A DNA stretch of 29,884 nucleotides. Source: an uncultured Lachnospiraceae bacterium (GTDB lineage: Bacteria; Bacillota; Clostridia; Lachnospirales; Lachnospiraceae). Positions within the stretch are counted from its first letter, which is position 1. Each line of letters begins with the position of its first letter. The stretch is taken from positions 1-29,884 of the forward strand of contig CAJKGK010000034.1 of NCBI GenBank assembly GCA_905199445.1. Reading direction: 5' to 3'. Made by a program: the position numbers and the translations under genes. The notes under the pieces are model-generated. The model saw nothing but the letters and a program-made list of their open reading frames with translations, made no database searches and had not been told where the DNA came from. Below are positions 17,751 through 25,880 of this stretch, piece by piece.

Positions 17751-17802
17751 ACAATCGCTTCCTTTGACATCTGCCCTCAGGGGCATACTTATAACTGATG
17801 AA

Positions 17803-18093
17803 TTATTTCCCGTCAAGAATAATTTTAGGGCTGTTTTTTTCAGCCAAAAGGCCGTTTTTGCTTTCCAAACGTCCAGAAATCGTATCCGGCATCAGCGCTG
17901 ACAGGATAATATGATTATCGTCCATGATCAGTACTGCCCTTGTGCGCCGTCCCTGAGTAGCATCGATAATACGCCCCTCATCTCTGGACGTCTGAATCAG
18001 CCGCTTAATGGGTGCCGAATCGGGACTGATAATCGCCACAATTCTGGCTCCGTTTACGATATTTCCAAAACCGATATTTATAAGTCCTGACAT
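17803..18093 (-). CDS. remA: Extracellular matrix regulator RemA (DUF370)
   Basis: RemA is a small DNA-binding regulator; in B. subtilis it activates matrix and osmoprotection genes as an oligomeric ring. The signature INIGFGNIV and SPDSAPIKRLI plus the DATQGRRTRAVL stretch are plain. The start at ATG 18093 follows GGAGGGA with good spacing, giving 96 residues; an upstream extension rich in Gly and Pro overlaps that site and is not like the family. It lies between yicC and gmk, its conserved place. Whether it controls matrix genes in this organism is unknown. Confidence 0.95.
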   Translation of the reverse strand: MSGLINIGFGNIVNGARIVAIISPDSAPIKRLIQTSRDEGRIIDATQGRRTRAVLIMDDNHIILSALMPDTISGRLESKNGLLAEKNSPKIILDGK

Positions 18094-18167
18094 GCCTGTA
18101 CTCCCTCCTGGTGGGTTCACCGGCACACCGGATTTTAATTTCATACATTTCCGGCGGCTCTGGCTTT

Positions 18168-19046
18168 TTATTCAATATTCTGAATCTGTTCACGGACCTT
18201 CTCGATCTCCGTCTTTAAATCAATGGCTTTATTGGAAATTTCCAGGTCATTGGCCTTTGAAAGTGTTGTATTCGCTTCTCTGTTCATCTCCTGGGCAATA
18301 AAATCCAGTTTCCGGCCCACACTGCCGCCCTCATCCAGCGTTGCCTTCATATTTTCAATATGGCTTCTTAAGCGGACAAGTTCTTCATCCACACAGATTT
18401 TATCTGCAAAAATCGTAACCTCTGTAAGAATCCGTGCCTCATCCACCGTATTCCCCGTTAGAAGTTCTTCCACCTTTGCTTTAAGCTTTTCCTGATATTC
18501 CCGGATAACCTGAGGTGAACGCAGTTCAATAAAATCTACTGCATCAAGCATACCGTCCAGCTTTTTAAACAAGTCTGCCTTCAGCTGTTCGCCTTCAGTC
18601 ATCCTTGTCTCCACAAACTGGCAGCAAGCCTGATCCAGAGCCTGTTTAAGCATCATCCAAAGCTGTTCTTCATCGACACTTTGCTCCTCCAGTGTAAACA
18701 CCTCCGGATATCTGGACAAGGAAGCTGCACTGATATCTGAATCCAGGCCAAACTCATCCGAGATCCGCCTCAGACCGGCCAGATATTCACCGGCCAGTTC
18801 CCTGTTGTACTTAAGGCAAACGGTCTGTTCCGTGTAATCCTCATAAGTGATAAACACATCCACCTTACCCCGCTGAATATATTTTTTCATCAGATTCCGA
18901 ATTGCCGTTTCGTAAAAACCAAGCTTTTTTGGCATCTTAATACTGATGTCGCAGTATCTGTGATTGACAGCCTTCATCTCAACAATAATCTTCCGGTTTT
19001 CATCGGAAAGCTCACAGCGTCCGAAACCGGTCATGCTCTTAATCAT
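18168..19046 (-). CDS. yicC: YicC/YloC-family endoribonuclease
   Basis: Members of this family are reported as RNA endonucleases (E. coli YicC, B. subtilis YloC). Typical features are the N-terminal MIKSMTGFGR, the VNHRYCDISIKMP segment and a C-terminal DUF1732 part with EQLKADL, IFADKICVDEELVRL and RKLDFIAQEMNREANT. The chosen ATG (19046) is the family start, with GAGGGTGAG upstream; the open frame extends further but begins with residues unlike the family. Protein length is 292 residues. It is first in the yicC-remA-gmk-rpoZ operon, driven by the promoter at 19119-19147. Confidence 0.94.
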   Translation of the reverse strand: MIKSMTGFGRCELSDENRKIIVEMKAVNHRYCDISIKMPKKLGFYETAIRNLMKKYIQRGKVDVFITYEDYTEQTVCLKYNRELAGEYLAGLRRISDEFGLDSDISAASLSRYPEVFTLEEQSVDEEQLWMMLKQALDQACCQFVETRMTEGEQLKADLFKKLDGMLDAVDFIELRSPQVIREYQEKLKAKVEELLTGNTVDEARILTEVTIFADKICVDEELVRLRSHIENMKATLDEGGSVGRKLDFIAQEMNREANTTLSKANDLEISNKAIDLKTEIEKVREQIQNIE

Positions 19047-19118
19047 AGGCTCACCCTCACTTTTTATTTTCATAGTTATTCCTTGGCACAAACAACCTAT
19101 TGTATAACTATCTAAAAT

Positions 19119-19147
19119 ATTATAAACAAAATCCTCTATATCGTCAA
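19119..19147 (-). promoter_or_regulatory. yicC operon promoter
   Basis: Minus-strand TTGACG (19142-19147), 17-bp spacer and TATAAT (19119-19124), a near-consensus sigma-A promoter. The leader to the yicC ATG is about 65 bases. Confidence 0.87.
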
Positions 19148-19171
19148 TGCGTTTCTCGTAATTTTGTAAAG

Positions 19172-19201
19172 TTGCATTTTCTGGTCAGGCCATGGTATAA
19201 T
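19172..19201 (+). promoter_or_regulatory. Probable rqcH promoter
   Basis: TTGCAT (19172-19177), 18-bp spacer and TATAAT (19196-19201). The -10 lies in the left arm of a perfect palindrome, and the expected start site falls in its A-rich loop. Confidence 0.65.
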
Positions 19202-19230
19202 AGCTGAAAAAAATCAGCTATTATACCATG
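19191..19230. repeat. Perfect 17-bp palindrome over the rqcH start site
   Basis: Arms 19191-19207 and 19214-19230 are perfect complements (CATGGTATAATAGCTGA and its reverse complement) around six A. Each arm carries TATAAT, one per strand, so two -10 boxes face each other. There is no T-run after either arm, so it is not an ordinary terminator. It may be an operator or a small inverted-repeat element; that is inference. Confidence 0.75.
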
Positions 19231-19269
19231 CTGATTCAAAAATCTTTGTTACAGAAAGGAGTTTTTTTA

Positions 19270-21021
19270 ATGGCATTTGACGGACTGGTCATCGCAGACC
19301 TGGCTCATGAACTGGGACAGGCTCTGATTGGCGGCCGTATCAATAAAATATATCAGCCTGAAGCTGATGAACTGATCCTTACAATAAAAAACAACCGGCA
19401 AAACTACCGGCTTCTGATTTCAGCCAGTGCTTCCCTTCCTTTGATTTATCTCACCGGGGAAAGCAAAAACAACCCTCTGACTGCGCCTAATTTTTGTATG
19501 CTTTTAAGGAAACATCTCCAGGGAGGTAAAATTTTAAATATTATTCAGCCGGAGATGGAACGCATCCTTCGTTTTGAAATTGAACACCTGAACGATCTGG
19601 GGGATTTATGTACGAAGTATCTGATTGTAGAACTCATGGGCAAACACAGCAACATTATTTTTGCCCAGCCCGACGGTATGATCATTGACAGTATTAAACA
19701 CATTTCTGCCAATGTAAGTTCTGTGCGCGAGGTACTTCCCGGACGAACCTATTTTATTCCAAAAACAATCGAAAAAGAGAACCCTCTGAGCATAGACCGC
19801 CAGAGCTTCATGGATCATGTGCTCACCCGTCCGGCTGGGATTTCCAAAGCACTTTACACTTCCCTTACGGGGCTAAGCCCGTTAATCAGCACAGAAATAT
19901 GCCATCGTGCACATATTGACGGCGACCGCAATGCAGGCGATTTAACCCCCAATGAGGCCGATGCTCTTTACGGCGCATTTACATCCATGATGGATCTTGT
20001 ACGAAACGGCCAGTTTTCCCCCAATGTTGTTTTCCGTAACCATGAGCCTCTGGAATTTTCCTGTGTCCCACTGACCTGTTACGGCCAGCTTGAGCACAAG
20101 ACATTTGATACCATGTCTCAGCTTCTGGAATATTACTATGCCATGAAAAATACCATTACCCGCATTCGACAGAAATCCTCGGATCTGCGCCGGGTCGTCA
20201 ATAATGCCCTGGACCGGACACGGAAAAAGTATCAACTTCAGCTTAAGCAGATGGAAGACACGAAAAAAAGAGAAAAGTATAAGATTTATGGTGAACTGAT
20301 CAACACCTATGGCTATGAATTGGAGCCTGAAGCCAAAAGCCTGACCTGTCTGAACTATTATAATAATGAAGAAATCACCATTCCTCTGGATCCTCAGCTT
20401 TCAGCCAGGGAAAATTCCATCCGGTATTTTGATCGTTATAACAAACTAAAACGAACTTTTGAGGCGCTGGAAAAACTTACCGTAGAAACCAGCGAGGAAC
20501 TCATGCACCTGGAATCCATCAGTACAGCACTGGATATTGCCTTATATGAAGAAGATCTGGCTCAGTTAAAGGAAGAACTTATTGAATATGGATATATGAA
20601 ACGCCATTCATCAGCTAAAAACATGAAAAATAAAAAAATCACCAGTAAGCCTTTCCACTACATATCCTCTGATGGCTTCCATATTTATGTGGGTAAAAAT
20701 AATTTTCAAAACGAAGAACTGACCTTTAAGATAGCTACCGGCAATGATTGGTGGTTTCATGCCAAAGGCTGTCCCGGTTCCCATGTCATTGTCAAAGGAG
20801 ACGGCACTGATCAGCTTCCGGATACCACCTTTGAAGAAGCCGCCAGACTGGCCGCCTATTATTCCAAAAACCGCCAGGCCCCTAAGGTAGAAGTGGATTA
20901 TATCCAGAAAAAGCATGTAAAAAAGGTCAGCGGTGCCAAACCGGGATTTGTCATCTACCACACAAACTATTCCATGGTCATTGAACCGAACATTGACATG
21001 CTCACCCTTGTTTCTCAATAA
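19270..21021 (+). CDS. rqcH: RqcH (NFACT family), ribosome quality control
   Basis: RqcH binds stalled 50S subunits with peptidyl-tRNA and adds C-terminal alanine tails that mark the chain for proteolysis; older names are FbpA/YloA. The NFACT-N domain (about 1-260) has EADELILTI and DLGDLCTKYLIVELMGKHSNI (104 on), followed by helix-hairpin-helix and coiled-coil parts (about 280-445, with Lys/Arg-rich KKYQLQLKQMEDTKKREK). The NFACT-R domain (about 460-583) has GNDWWFHAKG and SGAKPGFVIYH. Glu97-Arg98 fall where B. subtilis RqcH has the functional Asp97-Arg98 pair. The start at 19270 is set by AAAGGAG; the frame extends upstream only through the promoter palindrome. Length is 583 residues. It is divergent from yicC and monocistronic. 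Confidence 0.95.
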   Translation: MAFDGLVIADLAHELGQALIGGRINKIYQPEADELILTIKNNRQNYRLLISASASLPLIYLTGESKNNPLTAPNFCMLLRKHLQGGKILNIIQPEMERILRFEIEHLNDLGDLCTKYLIVELMGKHSNIIFAQPDGMIIDSIKHISANVSSVREVLPGRTYFIPKTIEKENPLSIDRQSFMDHVLTRPAGISKALYTSLTGLSPLISTEICHRAHIDGDRNAGDLTPNEADALYGAFTSMMDLVRNGQFSPNVVFRNHEPLEFSCVPLTCYGQLEHKTFDTMSQLLEYYYAMKNTITRIRQKSSDLRRVVNNALDRTRKKYQLQLKQMEDTKKREKYKIYGELINTYGYELEPEAKSLTCLNYYNNEEITIPLDPQLSARENSIRYFDRYNKLKRTFEALEKLTVETSEELMHLESISTALDIALYEEDLAQLKEELIEYGYMKRHSSAKNMKNKKITSKPFHYISSDGFHIYVGKNNFQNEELTFKIATGNDWWFHAKGCPGSHVIVKGDGTDQLPDTTFEEAARLAAYYSKNRQAPKVEVDYIQKKHVKKVSGAKPGFVIYHTNYSMVIEPNIDMLTLVSQ

Positions 21022-21063
21022 TAGTTTTATTTATAAAATTTATCCGTTTTTTAATCTTTCCGC

Positions 21064-21114
21064 AAAAAGACCGGCATTCACGGACAGCACTGCTGCTGTC
21101 CGTGAATGCCGGTC
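21064..21114 (-). terminator. glgA terminator with a 21-bp perfect stem
   Basis: Arms 21069-21089 and 21094-21114 are perfectly complementary, with a four-base loop. Read on the minus strand it ends in a run of U (21064-21068), so it terminates glgA. On the plus strand only CTTT follows, so it is a weaker end for rqcH. Confidence 0.85.
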
Positions 21115-21138
21115 CTTTGGATACAGTACCTTTTAAGA

Positions 21139-22575
21139 TTACAACATTCTGTAAAGATCCTCATATCTTCTTGCCGAATTATTCCATGAAAAGTCTTTGG
21201 CCATTCCCCGATCAATAATCTTATGCCACTCCCGTTTGTTATTATAGTAAACCGATTTGGCATAATTAATCGTATTGAGCATTTCATGGGCATTATAATT
21301 TGCAAAGCTGAAACCAGTACCCGTAGATTCATACTCATTATATGGTTCTACAGTATCTTTAAGCCCCCCGGTCTCACGAACAATAGGAACAGTACCATAT
21401 CTTAAGCTCATCAGCTGACTTAGACCGCAGGGTTCAAATAACGACGGCATTAAAAACGCATCGCAGGATGCATAAATTTTATGGCTGCGTTCGTTCGAAT
21501 AAAATATATTTGCTGAAACTCTGTCCGGATATTTCCATGCAAAATACCTGAACATATTTTCATATCTTTCATCACCGGTTCCCAGAACAACCAGCTGTGC
21601 ACCGTCCACACAAATCTGATCCATCACACAGTCTATCAAATCCAACCCCTTTTGATCTGTAAGACGTGACACAAGACCGATCATAAATTTATTTTCATTA
21701 ACCTCCAGTCCCAGCTCCTGCTGAAGCGCGGTTTTATTCTTCGCCTTTTCTTTACGGAAAGTAATTGCATTATAATGATGGGCAATCATGGGATCTGTCT
21801 CAGGATTCCATTCATCATAATCAATACCGTTAACAATACCGCAAAGACAGTTATTTCTCGCCCGCATCAGTCCATCCAGTCGTTCACCATAAAATGGCAT
21901 CTGGATTTCGCCGGCATATGTATCGCTGACTGTGGTTACATAATCGGCATAGACGATTCCGCCTTTTAAATAATTGGCATCTTTATAAGCCTCCAGTTTA
22001 TCCGGTGTAAACAAATACTCCGGCAGTCCTGTAATCCCCATAATTGTCTGTGGATCCCATGTTCCCTGGAATTTAAGATTATGAATCGTCATAATCGACT
22101 TAATTCCCCAGTAAAAATCATTATTACAAAAAATAGTTTTTAAATAGACCGGCACAAGTCCTGTCTGCCAGTCGTGACAGTGGATAATATCCGGATGGAA
22201 CCCTATAACCGGCAGGCATGACAGCGCAGCCTTACTAAAGAATGCAAACTTTTCCAGATCCCAAAGCCCCCCCTCATAGGCCTGATCCCCTGAAAAATAA
22301 TGTTCATTGTCAATAAAGTAAAACGTGATGCCGTCCAGCACCATTTCCATGACTCCCACATACTGATTCTGCCAGCCCAAATCCATATAAAAGTGGGTGC
22401 GATACTGCATCTGCTGCTTAAATCGTTCCGGAATCATCCGGTACTTTGGTATAATAACGCGCACATCGAATTCGTCTTTATTAAAAGCCTTCGGCAATGA
22501 GCCGGCCACGTCAGCCAGGCCGCCTGTTTTTATAAATGGTACCGCTTCGGATGATACAAATAGTATATTTTTCAT
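21139..22575 (-). CDS. glgA: Glycogen synthase (ADP-glucose type)
   Basis: GT5-family enzyme that extends alpha-1,4-glucan from ADP-glucose. It has the ADP-glucose loop KTGGLADV (16-23), the HDWQTGLVP motif (about 134), SRLTDQKG in the second Rossmann domain and the C-terminal EPCGLSQLMSLRYG motif with Glu381. At 478 residues it matches bacterial GlgA. A GGAGG site precedes the ATG by a few bases more than usual. It stands alone: no glgC, glgD, glgB or glgP lies nearby. Its product is a reserve polymer that some clostridia build before sporulation, and spo0A is the next gene upstream; a regulatory link is only inference. Confidence 0.96.
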   Translation of the reverse strand: MKNILFVSSEAVPFIKTGGLADVAGSLPKAFNKDEFDVRVIIPKYRMIPERFKQQMQYRTHFYMDLGWQNQYVGVMEMVLDGITFYFIDNEHYFSGDQAYEGGLWDLEKFAFFSKAALSCLPVIGFHPDIIHCHDWQTGLVPVYLKTIFCNNDFYWGIKSIMTIHNLKFQGTWDPQTIMGITGLPEYLFTPDKLEAYKDANYLKGGIVYADYVTTVSDTYAGEIQMPFYGERLDGLMRARNNCLCGIVNGIDYDEWNPETDPMIAHHYNAITFRKEKAKNKTALQQELGLEVNENKFMIGLVSRLTDQKGLDLIDCVMDQICVDGAQLVVLGTGDERYENMFRYFAWKYPDRVSANIFYSNERSHKIYASCDAFLMPSLFEPCGLSQLMSLRYGTVPIVRETGGLKDTVEPYNEYESTGTGFSFANYNAHEMLNTINYAKSVYYNNKREWHKIIDRGMAKDFSWNNSARRYEDLYRML

Positions 22576-22636
22576 CTTACCGTTTCCTCCTGTATTTAAA
22601 TAATTTGTTCTTTATAACATTCACTCGATATGTGTT

Positions 22637-22642
22637 ATTATA
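22637..22642 (-). promoter_or_regulatory. Possible glgA promoter -10
   Basis: TATAAT on the minus strand about 60 bases before glgA. The -35 position at 17 bp is only T-rich; a TTGACC lies too close (10 bp). It may be activator dependent or not a real promoter. No convincing terminator for spo0A was found between 22643 and 22705. Confidence 0.4.
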
Positions 22643-22705
22643 CAATAGTTTTGGTCAAAATAAAAGATATTTCTTAAAATTACGCAAATATTTTATGTAT
22701 TTTTA

Positions 22706-23515
22706 CTAATTTTTTCTCCCCTGTTTTTTGTACTCTAAACGAATCTTGTCAGAAATGAGTGCAATAAACTCGGAATTTGTCGGTTTTCCTTTTCCTGTGT
22801 TAATGGTATAACCAAACAAATCATCGATTGTATCCATTTTTCCTCTGCTCCATGCCACCTCGATAGCATGACGGATTGCACGTTCCACCCGACTTGGTGT
22901 TGTTTTATTCATCTTCGCAATCGTCGGATAAAGAACTTTCGTGATGGAATTGATTACCTCACGGTTATCAACTGCCATTATAATGGCATCTCTCAAATAC
23001 TGATACCCTTTAATATGTGCCGGAACACCAATTTCATGAATAATATCCGTTACATCAGTCTCCAGATTTTTACCTGAAATCGGCTGCGGGATTTCCTTAA
23101 GACCCAGAGGACGGGCAGGCGAAATCTTTGCCGGTCCGGTTAAGGAAACCTGCTTAATTTTATTAATAATGACATCATTGTCGAATGGTTTCATAATATA
23201 ATAAACCGCCCCACTTGTAAAAGCATCTTCTGTGATACTTTCTTTTCCTATGGCTGAAATGACGATAAATGACGGATGTTTTTTCAAATTAGGATCCTGA
23301 CTAATCCGCTGCATGACCCCCATACCGTCAAGCTTTGGCATAATTAAATCCAGGAGTACCACATCCGGTTCACATTCTTTGATTACAGATAATGCGCTCA
23401 GGCCGTCTTCGGCTCTGCCCACGACTTCAATATTTTCGTCGGTTTTTAATATATTATCCAATAAATGAACCATTCTCTCATTATCGTCAACAATTGCCAC
23501 ATTAATCTTACTCAT
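22706..23515 (-). CDS. spo0A: Sporulation master regulator Spo0A
   Basis: Response regulator that starts sporulation when phosphorylated. The receiver domain (about 3-125) has the acidic pair Asp10-Asp11, phospho-acceptor Asp56 in VVLLDLIMP and the conserved Lys in IMKPF. The C-terminal Spo0A DNA-binding domain (about 155-265) has HEIGVPAHIKGYQYLR, TPSRVERAIRHAIEVAW and GKPTNSEFIALI. The start at ATG 23515 follows AGGAGGT; the longer frame covers the promoter. Length is 269 residues. It has its own promoter. In most sporeformers spoIVB lies directly upstream; here an accessory region begins instead. Confidence 0.97.
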   Translation of the reverse strand: MSKINVAIVDDNERMVHLLDNILKTDENIEVVGRAEDGLSALSVIKECEPDVVLLDLIMPKLDGMGVMQRISQDPNLKKHPSFIVISAIGKESITEDAFTSGAVYYIMKPFDNDVIINKIKQVSLTGPAKISPARPLGLKEIPQPISGKNLETDVTDIIHEIGVPAHIKGYQYLRDAIIMAVDNREVINSITKVLYPTIAKMNKTTPSRVERAIRHAIEVAWSRGKMDTIDDLFGYTINTGKGKPTNSEFIALISDKIRLEYKKQGRKN

Positions 23516-23543
23516 AACGAAACCTCCTCTTTTTGTTATGAGT

Positions 23544-23572
23544 ATTATATTTTTTGACAGCAGTTTTAGCAA
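23544..23572 (-). promoter_or_regulatory. spo0A promoter with 0A-box-like sites
   Basis: Minus-strand TTGCTA (23567-23572), a 17-bp spacer and TATAAT (23544-23549). Within the spacer TGTCAAA (23553-23559) differs by one base from the Spo0A box TGTCGAA, and GGTCGAAT lies near 23590 inside the small inverted repeat GGTCG-N7-CGACC (23581-23597). Autoregulation is plausible but unproven. Confidence 0.7.
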
Positions 23573-23729
23573 GAATCAATGGTCGCATTATTCGACCCCA
23601 AACGCCCCCAGCCATTATCCGGCTCTGCTTATTTTGGGGCAAGCCTTATAAATTTGGCACAAGCAGGCGAAACAATCCCTGTCAACAACTTTGGAGTGCA
23701 AAACAGCCATGTGCCGTATGGAATTCTTT

Positions 23730-24173
23730 TTATAAATATCCTCTGTTTTTTGCCTCTTCTATCAATTTCGGCTGAATAAGCGGATACGTCCAATTTTCCA
23801 CTAATTCATCCGTAATGATAATCTTCTCTATCTCACTATGTATTTCTCCAAAAGAAAGAACCTCTGCAACAAAAAGCATACCAAAAGATTCTGCCTCGGC
23901 GCCTTCGCTTACTTTTGTTTTTCCTTTGACAGAATATACACAAATCGGCTCGATGGTAAACTCTATCGCACCTGTTTCCTCCATTAATTCTCGCTTAGCA
24001 GCAGATAGAATATCTTCACCGGCTTCCCTGTGGCCTCCCGGAATTTCATAAGTATTTCTTTCCCGATGCTTACAAAATATCCATTTACTATTTGTTTTAG
24101 CGATAATAACCGCAAATTTCAATAATGTATCATCTACACGCTCGTAAAACTTTACTTCAATATTTCCAATCAA
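23730..24173 (-). CDS. NUDIX hydrolase
   Basis: A small NUDIX pyrophosphohydrolase of 147 residues. The Nudix box is exact: Gly, five residues, Glu, seven residues, then REL-MEETGA (about 47-69). The substrate cannot be told from sequence; small stand-alone members act on oxidised or damaged nucleotides, sugar nucleotides or caps. The start codon is TTG with a GAGGTGA site upstream. The gene is the first of the accessory zone, on the same strand as spo0A and 214 bp from it, and the stretch between them shows no gene besides the spo0A promoter. Directly upstream lies a truncated RibD_C-like gene. Confidence 0.88.
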   Translation of the reverse strand: MIGNIEVKFYERVDDTLLKFAVIIAKTNSKWIFCKHRERNTYEIPGGHREAGEDILSAAKRELMEETGAIEFTIEPICVYSVKGKTKVSEGAEAESFGMLFVAEVLSFGEIHSEIEKIIITDELVENWTYPLIQPKLIEEAKNRGYL

Positions 24174-24208
24174 AAAATCACCTCTGCAACCTCGGATTTA
24201 TCTTTTTA

Positions 24209-24325
24209 TTATGGGTCGATATTATCATCATCATTGCCCTGTCCGGTCAGCCAATCCACGCTGCCTTTACTGTCTGCAATATATCCGTCAAGGCTCATCG
24301 CTATAAACATACTAACTTTTTTCAT
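24209..24325 (-). pseudogene. Truncated RibD_C/DHFR-like gene (5' end only)
   Basis: A 38-codon frame starting at ATG 24325 reads as the N terminus of a dihydrofolate-reductase-like RibD_C family protein: KKVSMFIAMSLDGYIAD followed by VDWLTG. Intact members have about 170-190 residues, yet here the frame stops after GNDDDNIDP, 35 bp from the NUDIX start. The rest of the gene is missing, so a deletion must have joined this 5' end to the NUDIX region. Recognition is from the SLDGYIA and VDWL motifs and their spacing. Confidence 0.75.
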
Positions 24326-24354
24326 AAGTTCTCGCTCGAATCATAAATGGAAAC

Positions 24355-24807
24355 TTATCTATGGATATACATTCTTGTCATATCAGGCTCACTATCCCCT
24401 TGAACCATACACAAAAATTCCCATCCATATCTTTCGTAAAAACTTGTATGGTCTGTAATCAAATAGATCGGAGTAATGCCTTTAGACTTCATGTCCTTTA
24501 CAACAATATCAAGTAATTGTCCCGCAATGCCTTGACAGCGATATTCTATATCTGTATATACCGCACATACATTTGGTGTAAGGTCTTTTCTGTCATGAAA
24601 ATCATTTTCAATCACGCCGAGACCGCCTACAATGCGCCCCCTGTCTAAACAAAGATACCAGCCATATTCTGTTTCATTATTAAGATAGGCTTCCATACAT
24701 TCAAGATAAGCTGCTTCTGGCACTTCCCATTTATCATGAAACCATATAGCAGCAGCTTCTTTTAATTCAGGTTTTTGTCTTAAAGTAACATAATTATATA
24801 CTTTCAT
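24355..24807 (-). CDS. GNAT-family N-acetyltransferase
   Basis: A 150-residue GNAT enzyme. The acetyl-CoA motif A is seen in VYTDIEYRCQGIAGQLLD (about 82-99), preceded by the beta strand with GGLGVIEND, and followed by the C-terminal FYERYGWEFL motif B. The acceptor is unknown; similar small acetyltransferases act on antibiotics, polyamines or proteins. An AGAGG site lies just before the ATG. It stands 64 bp after the APH-like gene and 29 bp before the RibD_C-like remnant, in the same orientation. Confidence 0.87.
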   Translation of the reverse strand: MKVYNYVTLRQKPELKEAAAIWFHDKWEVPEAAYLECMEAYLNNETEYGWYLCLDRGRIVGGLGVIENDFHDRKDLTPNVCAVYTDIEYRCQGIAGQLLDIVVKDMKSKGITPIYLITDHTSFYERYGWEFLCMVQGDSEPDMTRMYIHR

Positions 24808-24871
24808 ATATACCTCTACAATTTCTAATTTACTTATGTATCACGAATATTTAGTTCATAAAACCGAAAAT

Positions 24872-25873
24872 TTATATAATACAATGCTCAAGTATCTGCT
24901 TCTTCATCTCTGAATAGAAAATGATGTGCTGAACTGTTTCCTCAACCTGCTCTATTCCAATTTCTTTTTCATCATCTCCACAGTCAATACCTAAAACACG
25001 CTTAACATTATATTCCAACCATTCTAGTCTACCGTTATTGCAATCATACAATGTTTCCCAATCTACAGGTAATTCACCGCCTGCATTTGCATATCCTTGC
25101 AAAAAGGCTTGAAATAGCCCAAAATCAATTTGGCAATTTTCATATCCAGACCAGCATAACGCCAGTTCAAACAGTTCCATAAACGGATTACTATAAGATA
25201 AACATTCCAAATCAATAATGCGATAATCATTCCCGTTCCAGAGAACATTTTTGCAATCCATATCATTATGGCAGATTGATACGATAGGGGGCAGTTTCTT
25301 TTTTGCCTGATTACCTTTATTTTGACCATCTTGAATAACAGGCAAAGCGTCTTTCAGCATTGTGTATAATTTCGTATCGGTGTTTTTCATTTCTGCAAGG
25401 TAGAAATTCCAATCAATAGACATTTCACAAAAAACTTCATTTTCATACTTTTTGTCTATACTATGGATGTCAGCAAGTACCTTTCCCATTTCTTTACAGT
25501 GATACGCTGTTATCTCATTGCCCTGTAAGGCTTTTCCAGGAAAATAGTCAAATAGGTAGAAATATTCTCCGCCTACCTCCTGCATTTTTCTTCCATCCAA
25601 AGACAATGCAGGAAGAATCGGAATACCTTGCTGCTCCAATAAAAGTTCTATCCGTTCAGCTTTTGCAAAATTATCCATAGCGGTTTCTCTTTGCATAACA
25701 AACGGATTTAGCAGTTTCAGAGCGAAAATTCCTTGCTGTGTATCAATCCTATACATCTTGTGCATAAAGCCTCCGCTCAAAAGCATAGGCTTACCGATTA
25801 TCTTCCAATCATATCTTTCCACTATCTTTGTAAATATTGACACTTTATCGTCATAAAAATAATTCCATCTCAT
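24872..25873 (-). CDS. APH/choline-kinase-like phosphotransferase
   Basis: A 333-residue kinase of the aminoglycoside phosphotransferase fold. The N-terminal lobe has ALKLL with the ATP-binding Lys53 and a Gly-rich SGGFMHKMYR turn (33-42). The catalytic loop CHNDMDCKNVLW (201-212) gives His202, Asp204 and Asn209, and the metal-binding DLE (221-223) follows. All catalytic residues are present, so it is probably active. The substrate may be an antibiotic, a sugar or a small metabolite; I do not see features that specify one. The ATG has an AAAAGGA site only a few bases upstream. The gene starts 7 bp after the broken GNAT gene upstream. Confidence 0.85.
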   Translation of the reverse strand: MRWNYFYDDKVSIFTKIVERYDWKIIGKPMLLSGGFMHKMYRIDTQQGIFALKLLNPFVMQRETAMDNFAKAERIELLLEQQGIPILPALSLDGRKMQEVGGEYFYLFDYFPGKALQGNEITAYHCKEMGKVLADIHSIDKKYENEVFCEMSIDWNFYLAEMKNTDTKLYTMLKDALPVIQDGQNKGNQAKKKLPPIVSICHNDMDCKNVLWNGNDYRIIDLECLSYSNPFMELFELALCWSGYENCQIDFGLFQAFLQGYANAGGELPVDWETLYDCNNGRLEWLEYNVKRVLGIDCGDDEKEIGIEQVEETVQHIIFYSEMKKQILEHCII

Positions 25874-25880
25874 TTTCCTT

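Noticed and set aside
19191..19230. Palindrome as an intrinsic terminator
   Set aside because: Neither side has a T-run, and both flanking genes point away from it.
23554..23779. Two plus-strand open frames opposite the spo0A promoter
   Set aside because: They overlap each other and the promoter, lack ribosome binding sites and end inside the NUDIX gene on the other strand. A conserved repeat underneath cannot be excluded.
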